64,000 nucleotides of DNA from Kaistella sp. 97-N-M2 (GCF_021513235.1 NZ_CP090976.1:186001-250000), one strand, 5' to 3'. Shown: positions 1 through 9,460, counted from the first letter of the stretch. The notes: a model not told the origin generated them from the sequence alone. Numbers and translations are program-made.

Positions 1-1018
1 TTAATTTTTTCTTTGATTTTTTACCTTTCTTTTTTGAAGCCGTGAGTAAAAATCCCAGTCCCAAACCCAATCCCATCATCAAAACAGTTTGCGTTTTTTT
101 GGAGGGCACGGGAAGGGCCATTTCGCCATAAATTCGCATGGGACTTTCCGAAGGATATCTTACGTTTCCGTCGGTGTTTGTTTCTGCATCTGGTTTCATG
201 GTGAGTCTCATTGCAGCGGACGCGGTGTTGATAATGGCTCTTGGAAACAGACCATACAAAACTTTCATAACGGCGGCATAACCATCGGTAATAATGCTCT
301 TTTTCGGATTTTTTGCCGCTTCAACCATTTGGGCAGCCAGCTTGCGCGGATCTGTGGAAAAAGGTGGAATTTTAAAATCGAGGCCGGAATATTTCGCAGA
401 ATGCATGTTACCGGTGGAGCGCTGAATTCCGGGATAAAGTCCCACGACATGAATATTTGGCTCATCGGAAAGTTCGCCCTGCAGGCCTTCCACCATTCCC
501 CTGATACCGAATTTTGTACTGGAATACGCCGTTGAATAGGGCGCTGGCATCCAGCCACCAATGGAAACGTTGTTAATTAAAACGCCTTCTTTCTGACGTT
601 TAAAAATGGGAATTGCAGCATAAGCGCCGTGTATGTAGCCCAGAAGGTTTGTTTTTACGACCTGATCGATACTTTCCAGCGGAATTTCTTCGAATTTTCC
701 GCTTGCCATAACGCCCGCATTATTCACCCAGAAATCAATTCTTCCGTTGAACTGCAAAGCTTTCTGTGCAAGATTTTCAACTTCTTCCGCGACGGAAACG
801 TCGGTTGGTACGCCTAACGAAACCACTCCCAAATCGTGACAAAGTGCGACGGTTTCGTCCAGACCTTTTTGTCCGCGGGCGGCAACCACGACATTGCAGC
901 CTTCCAAAGCAAAAGCTTCCGCCGCAGCGCGGCCTACTCCACTTGTTCCGCCGGTGATAACGACTGTTTTTCCGGCAAGGGTTCTATAATTTTCTTCCTG
1001 TTTATTACTGGTTTTCAT
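1..1018 (-). CDS. SDR family oxidoreductase, 3' end cut by window edge
   Basis: This is a short-chain dehydrogenase/reductase, an NAD(P)-dependent oxidoreductase of unknown substrate. The minus-strand frame opens at the ATG at 1016-1018 and stays open to base 1, so the last residues lie outside the window. After a short N-terminal tail it shows the Rossmann motif TGGTSGVGRA (about residues 20-29), the NNAG motif (about 105) and the active-site YSSTK (about 180), in the usual order and spacing. The C-terminal part is longer than in a minimal 250-residue SDR and ends with a hydrophobic, Gly/Leu-rich segment followed by a Lys-rich tail, which suggests a membrane anchor. The product is seen directly from motifs; the substrate cannot be inferred from context. 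Confidence 0.85.
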   Translation of the reverse strand, partial: MKTSNKQEENYRTLAGKTVVITGGTSGVGRAAAEAFALEGCNVVVAARGQKGLDETVALCHDLGVVSLGVPTDVSVAEEVENLAQKALQFNGRIDFWVNNAGVMASGKFEEIPLESIDQVVKTNLLGYIHGAYAAIPIFKRQKEGVLINNVSIGGWMPAPYSTAYSSTKFGIRGMVEGLQGELSDEPNIHVVGLYPGIQRSTGNMHSAKYSGLDFKIPPFSTDPRKLAAQMVEAAKNPKKSIITDGYAAVMKVLYGLFPRAIINTASAAMRLTMKPDAETNTDGNVRYPSESPMRIYGEMALPVPSKKTQTVLMMGLGLGLGFLLTASKKKGKKSKKKL

Positions 1019-1168
1019 ATCTTTTTATTTGGTTCGTTTTAAAGGCTAGCAATTATTATGCAATTCACTTTTAATTATATCTCTTTACCAATCTTTCATG
1101 GATCGACGATCACTTTTTCGATAGATTCGAAGAAAATGTGGTAATTTTAATAATTAATAAGTTGTAAA

Positions 1169-1715
1169 ATGGGTGCAAAAAATAATTACGATGACCTTCT
1201 GTCGCTTCTTCAGACCAGATTCGAGGCCAACATGAAACGGCACAAAGGTTTACAGTGGTCAGAAATTCAAAGTAAATTAGAGAAAAATCCTGCAAAACTC
1301 GAATCGCTGCTTCAAATGGAAGAGAGCGGTGGCGAACCGGATGTGGTTGCTTTTACAAAAGCCTCAGGCGAATTTTTTTTATGATTGTTCCGTCGAAAGT
1401 CCGAAAGGGCGTCGCAGCTTTTGTTACGACAAAGCTGCCTTGGATAAACGAAAAGAAAACAAACCTAAAAATAGTGCGGAGGAGGCTGCGAAAACGATGG
1501 GAATAGAAATCCTGAATGAAGAAGAATATCGTTTTTTGCAAACGGTGGGAAATTTTGATATTAAAACTTCGAGCTGGCTAAAAACGCCGGAAAACATTCG
1601 GAAACTTGGCGGTTCTATTTTTGGCGATTTTCGGTATGATACGGTTTTTATCTATCACAATGGCGCCGAATCTTATTATGCCTCTCGAGGATTTCGGGGC
1701 GTCTTACGGGTTTAA
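1169..1715 (+). pseudogene. DUF4256 family protein, frameshifted
   Basis: Two overlapping frames together encode one DUF4256-type protein of about 182 residues. The first frame (1169-1384) gives the N-terminus, starting MGAKNNYDD and running to GEFFL-stop. The second frame continues with YDCS, GRRSFCYD, LKTSSWLKTP, IYHNGAESYY and ends RGFRGVLRV at 1715, a C-terminus typical of the family. The switch falls in a run of eight T at 1373-1380; removing one T restores GEFFYDCS. The break is therefore either a sequencing indel or a very recent mutation, because both halves are otherwise well preserved. The biochemical function of DUF4256 is unknown. The gene is divergent from the SDR gene on its left and convergent with the ferredoxin gene on its right. 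Confidence 0.8.
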
Positions 1716-1817
1716 TTTTATTCCGGCAAAAAAAAATCCTGAAAAATTTCAGAATTTTATTATGATTGAATTTGAGCTTCTTACTCGGTTTTTTCGAATT
1801 TTATCTGAGCGTGGATT

Positions 1818-2150
1818 TTATGGATACGGCGCGATTGCTACTTCCAAACCATCGATTTCCGGCGTAATGTGAATTTGACAACCTAAACGCGAATCATCCT
1901 GCACATAAAAAGCTTCGGAAAGCATAGCCTCTTCCTCATCGCCCATTTCCTGCAACTTTTCGGCCCCGTCAACTACGTAAACTTGACAGGACGCGCACAT
2001 CGCCATACCACCGCAAACGCCGATTGTTCCTTCGTCTGCCAGTTCGTAGGAACGAATGACTTCCATTAAATTCATCGACATATCGGTTGGCGCAACCACC
2101 TCGTGCGTATCGCCGTTTCGGTCCGTTATTTTTAAATTAATATCCTGCAT
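1818..2150 (-). CDS. 2Fe-2S ferredoxin
   Basis: A 110-residue [2Fe-2S] ferredoxin of the adrenodoxin/Isc type, a small soluble electron carrier. Four cysteines fit a plant/vertebrate-type cluster: C46, C52, C55 and C91 (C-x5-C-x2-C-x35-C), in GVCGGMAMCASC and LGCQIH. The family is usually 100-115 residues, so this is full length. It starts 19 bp after the stop of the ferredoxin-NADP reductase gene on the same strand, so the two are very likely co-transcribed and the reductase is the obvious electron donor. Its final acceptor cannot be read from this locus: no hsc/isc genes or cytochrome P450 lie next to it. Confidence 0.9.
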   Translation of the reverse strand: MQDINLKITDRNGDTHEVVAPTDMSMNLMEVIRSYELADEGTIGVCGGMAMCASCQVYVVDGAEKLQEMGDEEEAMLSEAFYVQDDSRLGCQIHITPEIDGLEVAIAPYP

Positions 2151-2169
2151 TGCTCGCTTTTCGTTATCC

Positions 2170-3222
2170 CTAATCGATTTTTTTGACTACGGCTTTCTCG
2201 GCCTCTTTTCGCGTCCCGTCGAAACCGTCAATTCCACTTACGGTCGTGTATTTCAAGACATACTTTTTGCCGGGATTCAGCATGTTATACACGCTTTGGC
2301 ACATTAAAGTTGCTTCGTGGAAACCACATAAAATCAATTTCAGTTTCCCCGGATATGTATTGATGTCACCAATGGCATAGACGCCGGGAATATTCGTTTG
2401 GTAATCCAAGGCATTGTTCACAACGATGGCATTTTTTTCGATTTCGAGGCCCCAGTTGCCAAGATCGCCTAATTTTGGCGTTAAACCAAACAGCGGAATA
2501 AAATAATCGGTTTCCAGATCGAAGGTTTGGCCTTCTTTTTCTACGGTGATCGCAGACAGTTTGCCCTCGCCTTTCAATCCGGTAACTTCTGCCGGTGTCA
2601 TCATGGTTATTTTTCCGAGATCTTTTAATTCCTGCACTTTGTCCACAGAATCCAGGGCGCCGCGGAATTCGTTTCGGCGGTGAATTAAAGTGACTTCGCT
2701 TGCGATGTCGGACAGGAAAATACTCCAGTCCAAAGCAGAGTCGCCACCGCCCGCGATCACCACTTTTTTGTTTCTAAAATGTTCGGGTTCTTTAATGAAA
2801 TATTCAACACCTTTTTCTTCGTAATCGGCGATGTTTTCTATCGTAGGTTTGCGCGGCTCGAAAGTTCCCAATCCACCTGCAATGGCTACGGCTTTTGCGC
2901 GATGAACAGTTCCTTTGTTCGTAATAACTTCGAACGTGCCATCGTCGAGCTTGGTTAAGGTCTTCGCCGTTTCGCCTAACGTAAAACCGGGCTGAAACTG
3001 CTTGATCTGATCCATTAGATTACTAACCAGTTCGCCCGCGTTGATGGCGGGAAATCCCGGAATATCGAAAATAGGTTTCTTTGGGTAAAGTTCGGTGAGC
3101 TGACCGCCCTGCTGTGGGAGCGCATCGATTAAATGGCATTTCATCTTCAGTAAACCTGCTTCGAAAACGGCAAAAAGGCCAGTTGGTCCCGCTCCTATGA
3201 TCAATATATCGGTAGTAATCAT
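2170..3222 (-). CDS. Ferredoxin-NADP reductase, thioredoxin reductase-like
   Basis: A 350-residue FAD/NAD(P) flavoprotein of the thioredoxin-reductase-like ferredoxin-NADP+ reductase type (as in Chlorobium and Bacillus YumC). It has the FAD dinucleotide motif GAGPTG at 10-15, a QQGGQLTELYP segment, the NADPH-binding GGGDSA at 158-163 and the C-terminal FAD motif GDINTYPGK near 290. The CxxC redox pair of true thioredoxin reductases is absent after the NADPH motif; GGGDSALDW is there instead, which supports a ferredoxin-reducing role. The downstream ferredoxin gene in the same transcript is the likely partner. A TAAATTTG box lies about 28 bp upstream of the ATG at 3222. Confidence 0.9.
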   Translation of the reverse strand: MITTDILIIGAGPTGLFAVFEAGLLKMKCHLIDALPQQGGQLTELYPKKPIFDIPGFPAINAGELVSNLMDQIKQFQPGFTLGETAKTLTKLDDGTFEVITNKGTVHRAKAVAIAGGLGTFEPRKPTIENIADYEEKGVEYFIKEPEHFRNKKVVIAGGGDSALDWSIFLSDIASEVTLIHRRNEFRGALDSVDKVQELKDLGKITMMTPAEVTGLKGEGKLSAITVEKEGQTFDLETDYFIPLFGLTPKLGDLGNWGLEIEKNAIVVNNALDYQTNIPGVYAIGDINTYPGKLKLILCGFHEATLMCQSVYNMLNPGKKYVLKYTTVSGIDGFDGTRKEAEKAVVKKID

Positions 3223-3249
3223 TAATGATTTTTTATAAAATTAGTTGCA

Positions 3250-3257
3250 CAAATTTA
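3250..3257 (-). promoter_or_regulatory. Putative -7 box of the reductase/ferredoxin operon
   Basis: Minus-strand TAAATTTG matches the Bacteroidota -7 consensus TAnnTTTG and lies 27-35 bp upstream of the reductase ATG, the right place for a short leader. No clear TTG at -33 was seen, so this rests on the -7 box and position only. Confidence 0.45.
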
Positions 3258-3329
3258 AGAAAAATAAAAGAACGGCGGATTGCATAAGAGTGACAAATAT
3301 CATTTAAAAACCCTGCAAAACCATTGTAT

Positions 3330-3337
3330 TATCTTTG
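3330..3337 (+). promoter_or_regulatory. Putative -7 box of the DUF3108 gene
   Basis: TATCTTTG matches TAnnTTTG and sits 28 bp upstream of the ATG at 3365. It favours the start at 3365 over a longer in-frame start at 3335, which would lie inside the promoter itself. Confidence 0.45.
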
Positions 3338-3364
3338 TGGCAAATTTTTTGCAAAAGCAAAGCC

Positions 3365-4129
3365 ATGAAAAAGATATTCAGCCTGTTTATAATTTTATTT
3401 TTTACTTTGGGCCAGGCTCAAAAGCTCGATAACATACAGTCCGGCGAAGTTTTAAACTACCGAATTCATTACGGAATTCTAAATGCCGGTACCGCCACAC
3501 TAACCACGCTAAAAACCAACTATATGGGGCAACCCCATTTCTATGTTAAAGGCTATGGTCGGACAACGGGCGCGGTTCGTGCCTTTTTTAAAGTTGAAGA
3601 CAATTACGAAAGTTTTATCAATTACAAGACCGGCTTACCGAGTTATTATGTCAGAAATGTGCAGGAAGGCGGTTACACGCAGCATTTGCAAACCGTTTTT
3701 AACCACACCAATCAAACCTTAATTTTAACGAATAAAAAAAAGGGCACGTCAGAAGTCTTAAAATCCGTGAAAGGCGTTCAGGACATGCTTTCTGCTTTTT
3801 ATTATCTCAGAAGTTTGGATCCCGGCGAACTGAAAGTGGGGACCGTAAAAAAACTGAACGTCTGGATCGATGACGAACTTTTCCCCTTCCAGCTGAAAGT
3901 CGCAGGAACCGAAGACGTTAAAACCAAGTTTGGCACCATTAACTGTTTGAAGATTATTCCCCAGGTCATCAGCGGACGCGTTTTCAAAGACAAAGAAGGT
4001 GTTACGCTTTATGTAAGCAACGACCGGAATTTCGTTCCCGTCTCCATTAAAGCGGAACTTGCGGTCGGTTCCTTAAAAGCGAGTCTGGACTCCTACAAAA
4101 ATGTTAAATATCCCTTAAACATCAAGTAA
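3365..4129 (+). CDS. DUF3108 domain-containing exported protein
   Basis: A 254-residue protein with an N-terminal signal peptide (MKKIFSLFIILFFTLGQAQ, cleavage expected after the second Q or near it). The rest resembles DUF3108, a beta-rich periplasmic/outer-envelope family of unknown function: GEVLNYRIHYGILNAGTA, a Tyr/Phe-rich strand region and a late KTKFGTINCLKI segment. The open frame extends 30 bp further up, but the start at 3365 is preferred because it begins the signal peptide and leaves room for the -7 box. The gene is followed at once by a strong hairpin terminator, so it is probably monocistronic. The fold assignment is from recognition of the family; the role is unknown. Confidence 0.8.
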   Translation: MKKIFSLFIILFFTLGQAQKLDNIQSGEVLNYRIHYGILNAGTATLTTLKTNYMGQPHFYVKGYGRTTGAVRAFFKVEDNYESFINYKTGLPSYYVRNVQEGGYTQHLQTVFNHTNQTLILTNKKKGTSEVLKSVKGVQDMLSAFYYLRSLDPGELKVGTVKKLNVWIDDELFPFQLKVAGTEDVKTKFGTINCLKIIPQVISGRVFKDKEGVTLYVSNDRNFVPVSIKAELAVGSLKASLDSYKNVKYPLNIK

Positions 4130-4142
4130 AATTTAAATATCA

Positions 4143-4168
4143 AACCGGCTTCAGCCGGTTTTTTTTTG
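4143..4168 (+). terminator. Rho-independent terminator after DUF3108 gene
   Basis: Stem AACCGGCT / AGCCGGTT with a 2-base loop is followed by eight T. It lies 14 bp after the DUF3108 stop codon. Confidence 0.85.
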
Positions 4169-4226
4169 GTTGAATGTAACAAAATATGCAGGAGCGTTGT
4201 CTTATTAGGAAGAAAACAAAAACCCC

Positions 4227-6646
4227 ATGAAATCTCCTCTTTTAGGCCTTTTGCTCATTGCTGTGAGCCAGATCTTTCCCGCTCAGAAAACCGAAGTGGA
4301 TCCGATTATCCGGAAAAAAATTGTTGCGACGAAAATAACTAACCCCCCAAAAATCGACGGGATTTTAGATGAAGATGTTTGGCAAAGTGCACCTATCGCG
4401 ACAAATTTTATCGAGAGAAGACCCAACAACGGCGCACCCTCGCCGGATTCCTTACGTTCGGAAGTAAAGGTTTTGTATGACGATACGGGCGTTTATTTTG
4501 GGGCGATGCTTTATGATCTTCACCCGGAAAAAATCGCGCACGAACTTACCGAAAGAGACAACATTGATAACGATGATATATTCGGGGTAACAATAAATGG
4601 CTACAATGATCACCAACAAAGTCTAGAGTTTCTCGTTCTCCCAACCGGAGTTCAGGTCGATGCAAAAATCACGGAAAATGAAGATGACTCCTGGAATGCC
4701 GTGTGGTATTCGGCGACGAAAATAACGGATATGGGTTGGGTGGTCGAAATGAAAATTCCGTACTCGGAACTGCGCTTTCCAAAAAAAATGTTCAGGAATG
4801 GGGCATCAATTTTCTGCGTCTCGTGAAGCGAACAAACACAATGTACGACTGGAATTTTGTGGACAATAAGAAAAATTCCTACATGCTTTACGATGGGGTT
4901 TTAAATGGAATTGAAAACATCAATCCGCCCACGAGATTATCTTTTCTACCGTATATCTCAACTTATTTGAACAATTACGACGGCAAAACAACTGCAAGTT
5001 TCAACGGCGGAATGGATTTAAAATACGGCATCAACGACGCGTTTACCTTGGATTTGACGTTAATCCCGGATTTCGGACAGACTTCCTTTGATGAATCGGT
5101 GCTGAATTTATCGCCTTTCGAGCAGCAGTTTGACGAACAGCGTTCCTTTTTTACGGAAGGAACCGAACTTTTCAATAAAGGAAATCTTTTTTATTCGCGC
5201 AGGATCGGCGGCAGCCCGTCGAGATATCCTGAAACTTCGCCCGACGAAACCGTTACCGAATATCCGGACAAAGTGAAATTATTCAATGCTTTCAAAATCT
5301 CCGGCAGAACGAACAAAGGTCTCGGCATCGGTTTTTTCAACGGAATTACAGAAAAAATGGACGCCCGGATTCTGAATGAGAATACGGGTGAAGTAAGAAC
5401 GGAAGTGGTAGAACCCTGGGCGAACTATAATGTTTTGGTTTTGGACCAGAGGTTTCATAAAAACTCTTCTGTTTCCTTCGTGAATACGAATGTGGTGCGC
5501 GCAGGTAATTTTCGCGACGCGAATTCTACCGCTTTGTTGTGGGACATCAACGATAAAAAAAATATTTTCAATTATTACGGAAGCGCGAAAGGAAGTTGGG
5601 TGATGGACAACGGAACCAAATTCGGCACGAAGGCGCAGGTAGGTTTTGCAAAAAATTCTGGGAAAAATCAGTTCGATGTAAACGGTGTTATTGCCACCAG
5701 AAACTGGGACATCAACGATCTCGGCTTTTCCACAAGCACCAACTACGGGAATTATCACGCTTATTATGGATACCGGACTTTAGAACCCACGAAAAAATTC
5801 AACAATATTTATTTAAATTTTAACGTCGATTATGTGCAAAGGCTCCAGTCCTATTTGTACAGCAAACTGGTTTTCAATCATAATAACCAGTTCACGACGA
5901 GAAATTTCCGCAATTATGGTGGCGGTATTGAATTTACGCCCATTGGAGAAAATGACATTTACGAACCGCGTGTAGACGGGCGCTATTTGAAAATTCCGGG
6001 CTATTTCGACAGCTGGCTCTGGACGGAAAGCGACAGCCGAAAAAAGTTTCAGTATAATTTGAGCATCGATTATTACGCCTATAATGAGAAAGGCAGAAAC
6101 CTCGTCGTCCCGTCATTTTACTTAAGATACCGTTTTTCCGATAAATTTAAAGCCATCTGGAAATTCAATTCTACCTTCAGCAACAACGAAACGGGCTACG
6201 CCGGAAAAGATGCCGAAGATATTTTTATCGGCCGGAGACAGCGAAATACGTACGAAAACAGCATCACGTCGCAATATACTTTCAACTCCAAAATGGCTTT
6301 CTCGCTCGCCTTCCGTCATTATTTTTCGGATGTGACTTATAAAGGTTTTTACACCTTAAATCAGGATGGAAGCTTAAACGACACGTCAAAATTTAGTGAA
6401 AACCTGAACGGAAGTTATAATTCCTGGAACGTCGATCTGCGCTATTCTTGGTGGTTTGCGCCCGGAAGCCAACTTACAATCCTCTATCGCAACGCTGTGC
6501 AGGATTATCTTGGCATTTCGCGTATGAATTTAAAAGACAATTTCAGCCAGCTGTTTAAAGAACCGATGGTAAATAATATCTCTTTAAAACTGACGTATTA
6601 CATCGATTATAACGAGGCGAAATCATGGTTCAGAAAAAAAGGTTAG
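4227..6646 (+). pseudogene. DUF5916 outer-membrane protein with CBM9-like domain, frameshifted
   Basis: Two frames join to one protein of about 806 residues. The first (4227-4826) has a signal peptide, then a CBM9-like domain (IDGILDEDVW near 42, VYFGAMLYD near 90). The second frame (used from about 4781 to 6646) is the DUF5916 domain, rich in Tyr/Asn beta strands, ending in a long barrel-like region. The switch is at a run of eight A (4781-4788): one more A gives RFPKKNVQEWGINF, the expected family sequence, so this looks like an indel. Proteins of this type are envelope proteins found mainly in Bacteroidota; the substrate is unknown, and the CBM9-like fold only hints at carbohydrate binding. 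The gene stands alone between two terminators. Confidence 0.82.
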
Positions 6647-6654
6647 GTTAAAAA

Positions 6655-6691
6655 AAAAGACCGTTTCAATTTATTTTGAAACGGTCTTTTT
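6655..6691. terminator. Bidirectional terminator between DUF5916 gene and pheS
   Basis: An 11-bp stem GACCGTTTCAA / TTGAAACGGTC is flanked by A on the left and T on the right, so it can stop both convergent genes. Confidence 0.85.
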
Positions 6692-6705
6692 ATTTTATTT
6701 AAATT

Positions 6706-7716
6706 TTAAAGCGTTTTAAACTGCTCCAACATCCTTTTATCGTTTTCGAAAAACATTCTAATGTCGCTCATCTGATAAAGCAACATTACAATTCTTTCGA
6801 TGCCCATTCCAAAGGCGTAACCGGAGTATTTATCGGGATCAATGTTTACATTTTTTAAAACGGCGGGATCCACCATTCCGCAACCCATGATCTCCAGCCA
6901 GCCGGTTCCTTTTGTAATCCGGTAATCGGTTTCCGAGTTTAAACCCCAGTAAACATCGACTTCCGCAGACGGTTCGGTGAAAGGAAAGTAAGAAGGTCGC
7001 AACCTGATTTTTGATTTCCCAAAAAGTTCGGTTGTGAAAAACTGTATGGTCTGTTTTAAATCTGCAAAGCTAACGTTCTCGTCGATGTACAAACCTTCGA
7101 TCTGATGAAAAATACAGTGCGAGCGCGAAGAAATGGCTTCGTTTCGGAAAACGCGGCCGGGCGATAAAATCCTAATCGGCGGTTCATTTTCTTCCATGTA
7201 ACGGATTTGAACTGAGGACGTATGGGTTCGGAGTAAAATATCAGGATCGGTTTCCAGAAAAAAAGTATCCTGCATATCCCGCGCCGGATGATATTCCGGT
7301 AAGTTTAAAGCGGTGAAATTATGCCAGTCGTCTTCAATTTCGGGTCCGTCTGCTACGGCAAAACCGATGGATTTGAAGATTTCCGTAATCTTATTTCGGA
7401 CAAGATTAATCGGATGACGCGTGCCCAGTTCAGAAGGAAATCCAGGGCGCGTTAAATCTTCTTTTTCCAGAATGATTTTTGAAGTTGTGGCGCCTTTTAG
7501 ATCTTCCAGCTTTGTTTCGACAGCCTGTTTCAATGAATTTATTTTCTGACCGAATTCTTTTTTCTGCTCATTCGGAACTTCTTTGAACTGCGCCAGAATA
7601 TCATTAATCAAACCTTTTTTACCACTGAATTTAATGCGGAACTGTTCAATTTCATCTTTATTCGTAGTACTGAAATTTCCAACTTCAATCAATAATTCCT
7701 CTATCTTTTCTAACAT
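6706..7716 (-). CDS. pheS: Phenylalanine-tRNA ligase alpha subunit
   Basis: A 336-residue alpha subunit of phenylalanyl-tRNA synthetase, which charges tRNA-Phe as part of an alpha2beta2 enzyme. The N-terminal 100 residues form a helical coiled-coil tRNA-binding arm. The catalytic class II core follows: TRHPINLVRNKI (about 118), motif 2 in GRVFRNEAISSRSH (about 187-200), FTEPSAEVDVYW (about 246) and motif 3 GYAFGMGIERIVML (about 302-315). Length and motif order are those of a normal bacterial PheS. No pheT is adjacent; in Bacteroidota the two genes are often apart. A TATTTTTG box lies 20 bp upstream of the start. Confidence 0.97.
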   Translation of the reverse strand: MLEKIEELLIEVGNFSTTNKDEIEQFRIKFSGKKGLINDILAQFKEVPNEQKKEFGQKINSLKQAVETKLEDLKGATTSKIILEKEDLTRPGFPSELGTRHPINLVRNKITEIFKSIGFAVADGPEIEDDWHNFTALNLPEYHPARDMQDTFFLETDPDILLRTHTSSVQIRYMEENEPPIRILSPGRVFRNEAISSRSHCIFHQIEGLYIDENVSFADLKQTIQFFTTELFGKSKIRLRPSYFPFTEPSAEVDVYWGLNSETDYRITKGTGWLEIMGCGMVDPAVLKNVNIDPDKYSGYAFGMGIERIVMLLYQMSDIRMFFENDKRMLEQFKTL

Positions 7717-7736
7717 CTTTAAATTGTAATAGGGTG

Positions 7737-7744
7737 CAAAAATA
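7737..7744 (-). promoter_or_regulatory. Putative -7 box of pheS
   Basis: Minus-strand TATTTTTG fits TAnnTTTG and lies 20 bp upstream of the pheS start codon. Confidence 0.4.
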
Positions 7745-8006
7745 CGGTTTTTCCTCTAAAAAATTTTACGGCAGAAGAAGTATTTCTGTTAACCCAAAAA
7801 AGTGACAAAGCTTTCTTGTATTCTTTCAGAACTTGAGTTACATAATTTTTCTTTTTTTTGAAAAGAAAACATCAGTTAATGCAGGACAATTTTCCGCGGT
7901 AAAATTTGGTATTCTAAAATCCTAAAATAGAACTTAACGGTAAAATCGCCGAGGGTTAAACAGTAAAATGCAAAATATTTGTGGCTTTGAGGTTTAATTC
8001 CCAGAC

Positions 8007-8582
8007 TTACTTTTCCATGAATTCCAGAAACTTTTCAATGGCCTGTTTTCGGTGGCTGATCTTGTTTTTTTCTTCTGCCGCCATTTCCGCGAACGTAATA
8101 TCGTGATCATTCGGAATGAAAACAGGGTCGTAACCAAATCCTTTTTCCCCGAGAATTTCCCGCGTTAAATTTCCGTAAACTCTGCCTTCAAAGTAGTTCA
8201 CGCCAGAGTCGTCGACCAAACACATCACGGTCACGAAGTAGGCTTTCCGGTTTTCTTCACCTTCTAATTCCTCCAAAACCTTCGCCATATTTTTCGCAAA
8301 GTCGTGGTTGCCGGCATACCGTGCAGAATAAATTCCGGGTCTTCCGTCCAAAGCATCGACCACCAGGCCGGAATCGTCGCCCAGACTTGGTTTTCCGGTT
8401 TTCTCAAAACAGTATTTGGCTTTGATCAAAGCATTTTCATGAAACGTCGACCCGTCTTCCACAATTTCTTCGTGCAGATCGTAATCTGTTAATGAAGTGA
8501 CTTTAAAACGGTCACCAAGAATTTGCTGAATTTCTTCTTTTTTATGCTGATTGTGCGTGGCAATGAGGATTTCCTTTTTCAT
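8007..8582 (-). CDS. rdgB: Non-canonical purine NTP pyrophosphatase (RdgB/HAM1)
   Basis: A 191-residue ITP/XTP/dITP diphosphatase of the Ham1 family, which hydrolyses deaminated purine nucleotides to monophosphates and keeps them out of DNA and RNA. The N-terminal substrate/metal loop THNQHKKEEI (about 8-17), the catalytic GDDSGLVVDALDGRPGIYSARYAG block (split here as GDDSGLVVDAL at 67 and GIYSARYAG at 82) and the C-terminal GFGYDPVF, FAEM and KNKISHR motifs are all present. Length is normal. It begins 41 bp after the stop of the CPBP protease gene on the same strand, so the two may share a transcript. Confidence 0.95.
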   Translation of the reverse strand: MKKEILIATHNQHKKEEIQQILGDRFKVTSLTDYDLHEEIVEDGSTFHENALIKAKYCFEKTGKPSLGDDSGLVVDALDGRPGIYSARYAGNHDFAKNMAKVLEELEGEENRKAYFVTVMCLVDDSGVNYFEGRVYGNLTREILGEKGFGYDPVFIPNDHDITFAEMAAEEKNKISHRKQAIEKFLEFMEK

Positions 8583-8623
8583 AATTGATGGTTAAGAGCT
8601 GGTAATTGTTGGTTGATGAATAA

Positions 8624-9460
8624 TTATAGATGGTCTGAGTAATGAACGCGGTATTTTTTCATAAACAGGTAATAGAACACGCTTAGAAGAACGATTCCAA
8701 CGCCCAGAATAAGCCATTCCGAGACCTTAAATGATTCTGAAAAACTTTCGGTATGTCCGTAAAAAATAAGAATCGAGGAAACTAAATTATTGAAAGCGTG
8801 CAGCAATATCGATAAAAGCAAAGATTTGGTTTTGTAGTAAACCAGGCCCAAAACGCCGCCCAGCAAAACTGCGCCTACAAACTGCCACGGATTTCCGTGA
8901 ACCAGTCCAAAAACAAGCGCCGAAATTGCGATGGCTTTCCAGGGTTTTGTGCCTTTGTTGATCAAACCTTTCTGAATAATTCCCCGGAAAACTATTTCTT
9001 CAAAAATGGGTGCCATAACGACGGCAAGCAGAATCAATGTGCCTTTGTCATTCGTCATCTGCTCCATAAGCCGCGAAAAATAGTCGTAAAACCTCCCGAA
9101 AAACGGCCCTTTGATGGGAATTTGTGCCGTGATGAAGTCCGCGACAAACATCATTCCGAGCATCATTGGAAAGATTAAAAGATAGGTTGCGAAATTGGTT
9201 GGCGAAAAATTGAAATTGAGTTTTCTGCCCGTTTGTGGCCGCACGATAAAATAATCGAAAGCGAAGATCGCTCCCAAAAATCCGGCGGCGTTCGCGATGA
9301 GCAGATAAAAATCTTTGTACTGAAGATTTTCCTTCAAAACGAACATGGAAAAAACGTTAATCATGGCGACAATCGAACTCCCGACGAGCATTCCACCCAC
9401 TAAAGCGAGCGCGCCTTTCCAGTTGAAAATATAATTTTTGTTGAGCGATTTTCCGTCCAT
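8624..9460 (-). CDS. CPBP family intramembrane glutamic endopeptidase
   Basis: A 278-residue multi-pass membrane protease of the CPBP (CAAX protease/bacteriocin-processing, Rce1-like) family. The three conserved motifs are present: EEIVFRG with E154, E155 and R159; HG at 188-189 in GLVHGN; and HAFNN with H221 and N225. About eight hydrophobic segments are visible. Family members cleave near membranes, but the substrate here is unknown; no bacteriocin or prenyltransferase gene is next to it. It is divergent from prfC, with 108 bp between them, and leads into rdgB. Confidence 0.9.
   Translation of the reverse strand: MDGKSLNKNYIFNWKGALALVGGMLVGSSIVAMINVFSMFVLKENLQYKDFYLLIANAAGFLGAIFAFDYFIVRPQTGRKLNFNFSPTNFATYLLIFPMMLGMMFVADFITAQIPIKGPFFGRFYDYFSRLMEQMTNDKGTLILLAVVMAPIFEEIVFRGIIQKGLINKGTKPWKAIAISALVFGLVHGNPWQFVGAVLLGGVLGLVYYKTKSLLLSILLHAFNNLVSSILIFYGHTESFSESFKVSEWLILGVGIVLLSVFYYLFMKKYRVHYSDHL

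Noticed and set aside
4703-4826. Programmed ribosomal frameshift in the DUF5916 gene
   Set aside because: No stimulatory stem-loop or conserved slippery heptamer context is evident, and several unrelated genes in the window show similar single-base breaks, so an indel error is simpler.
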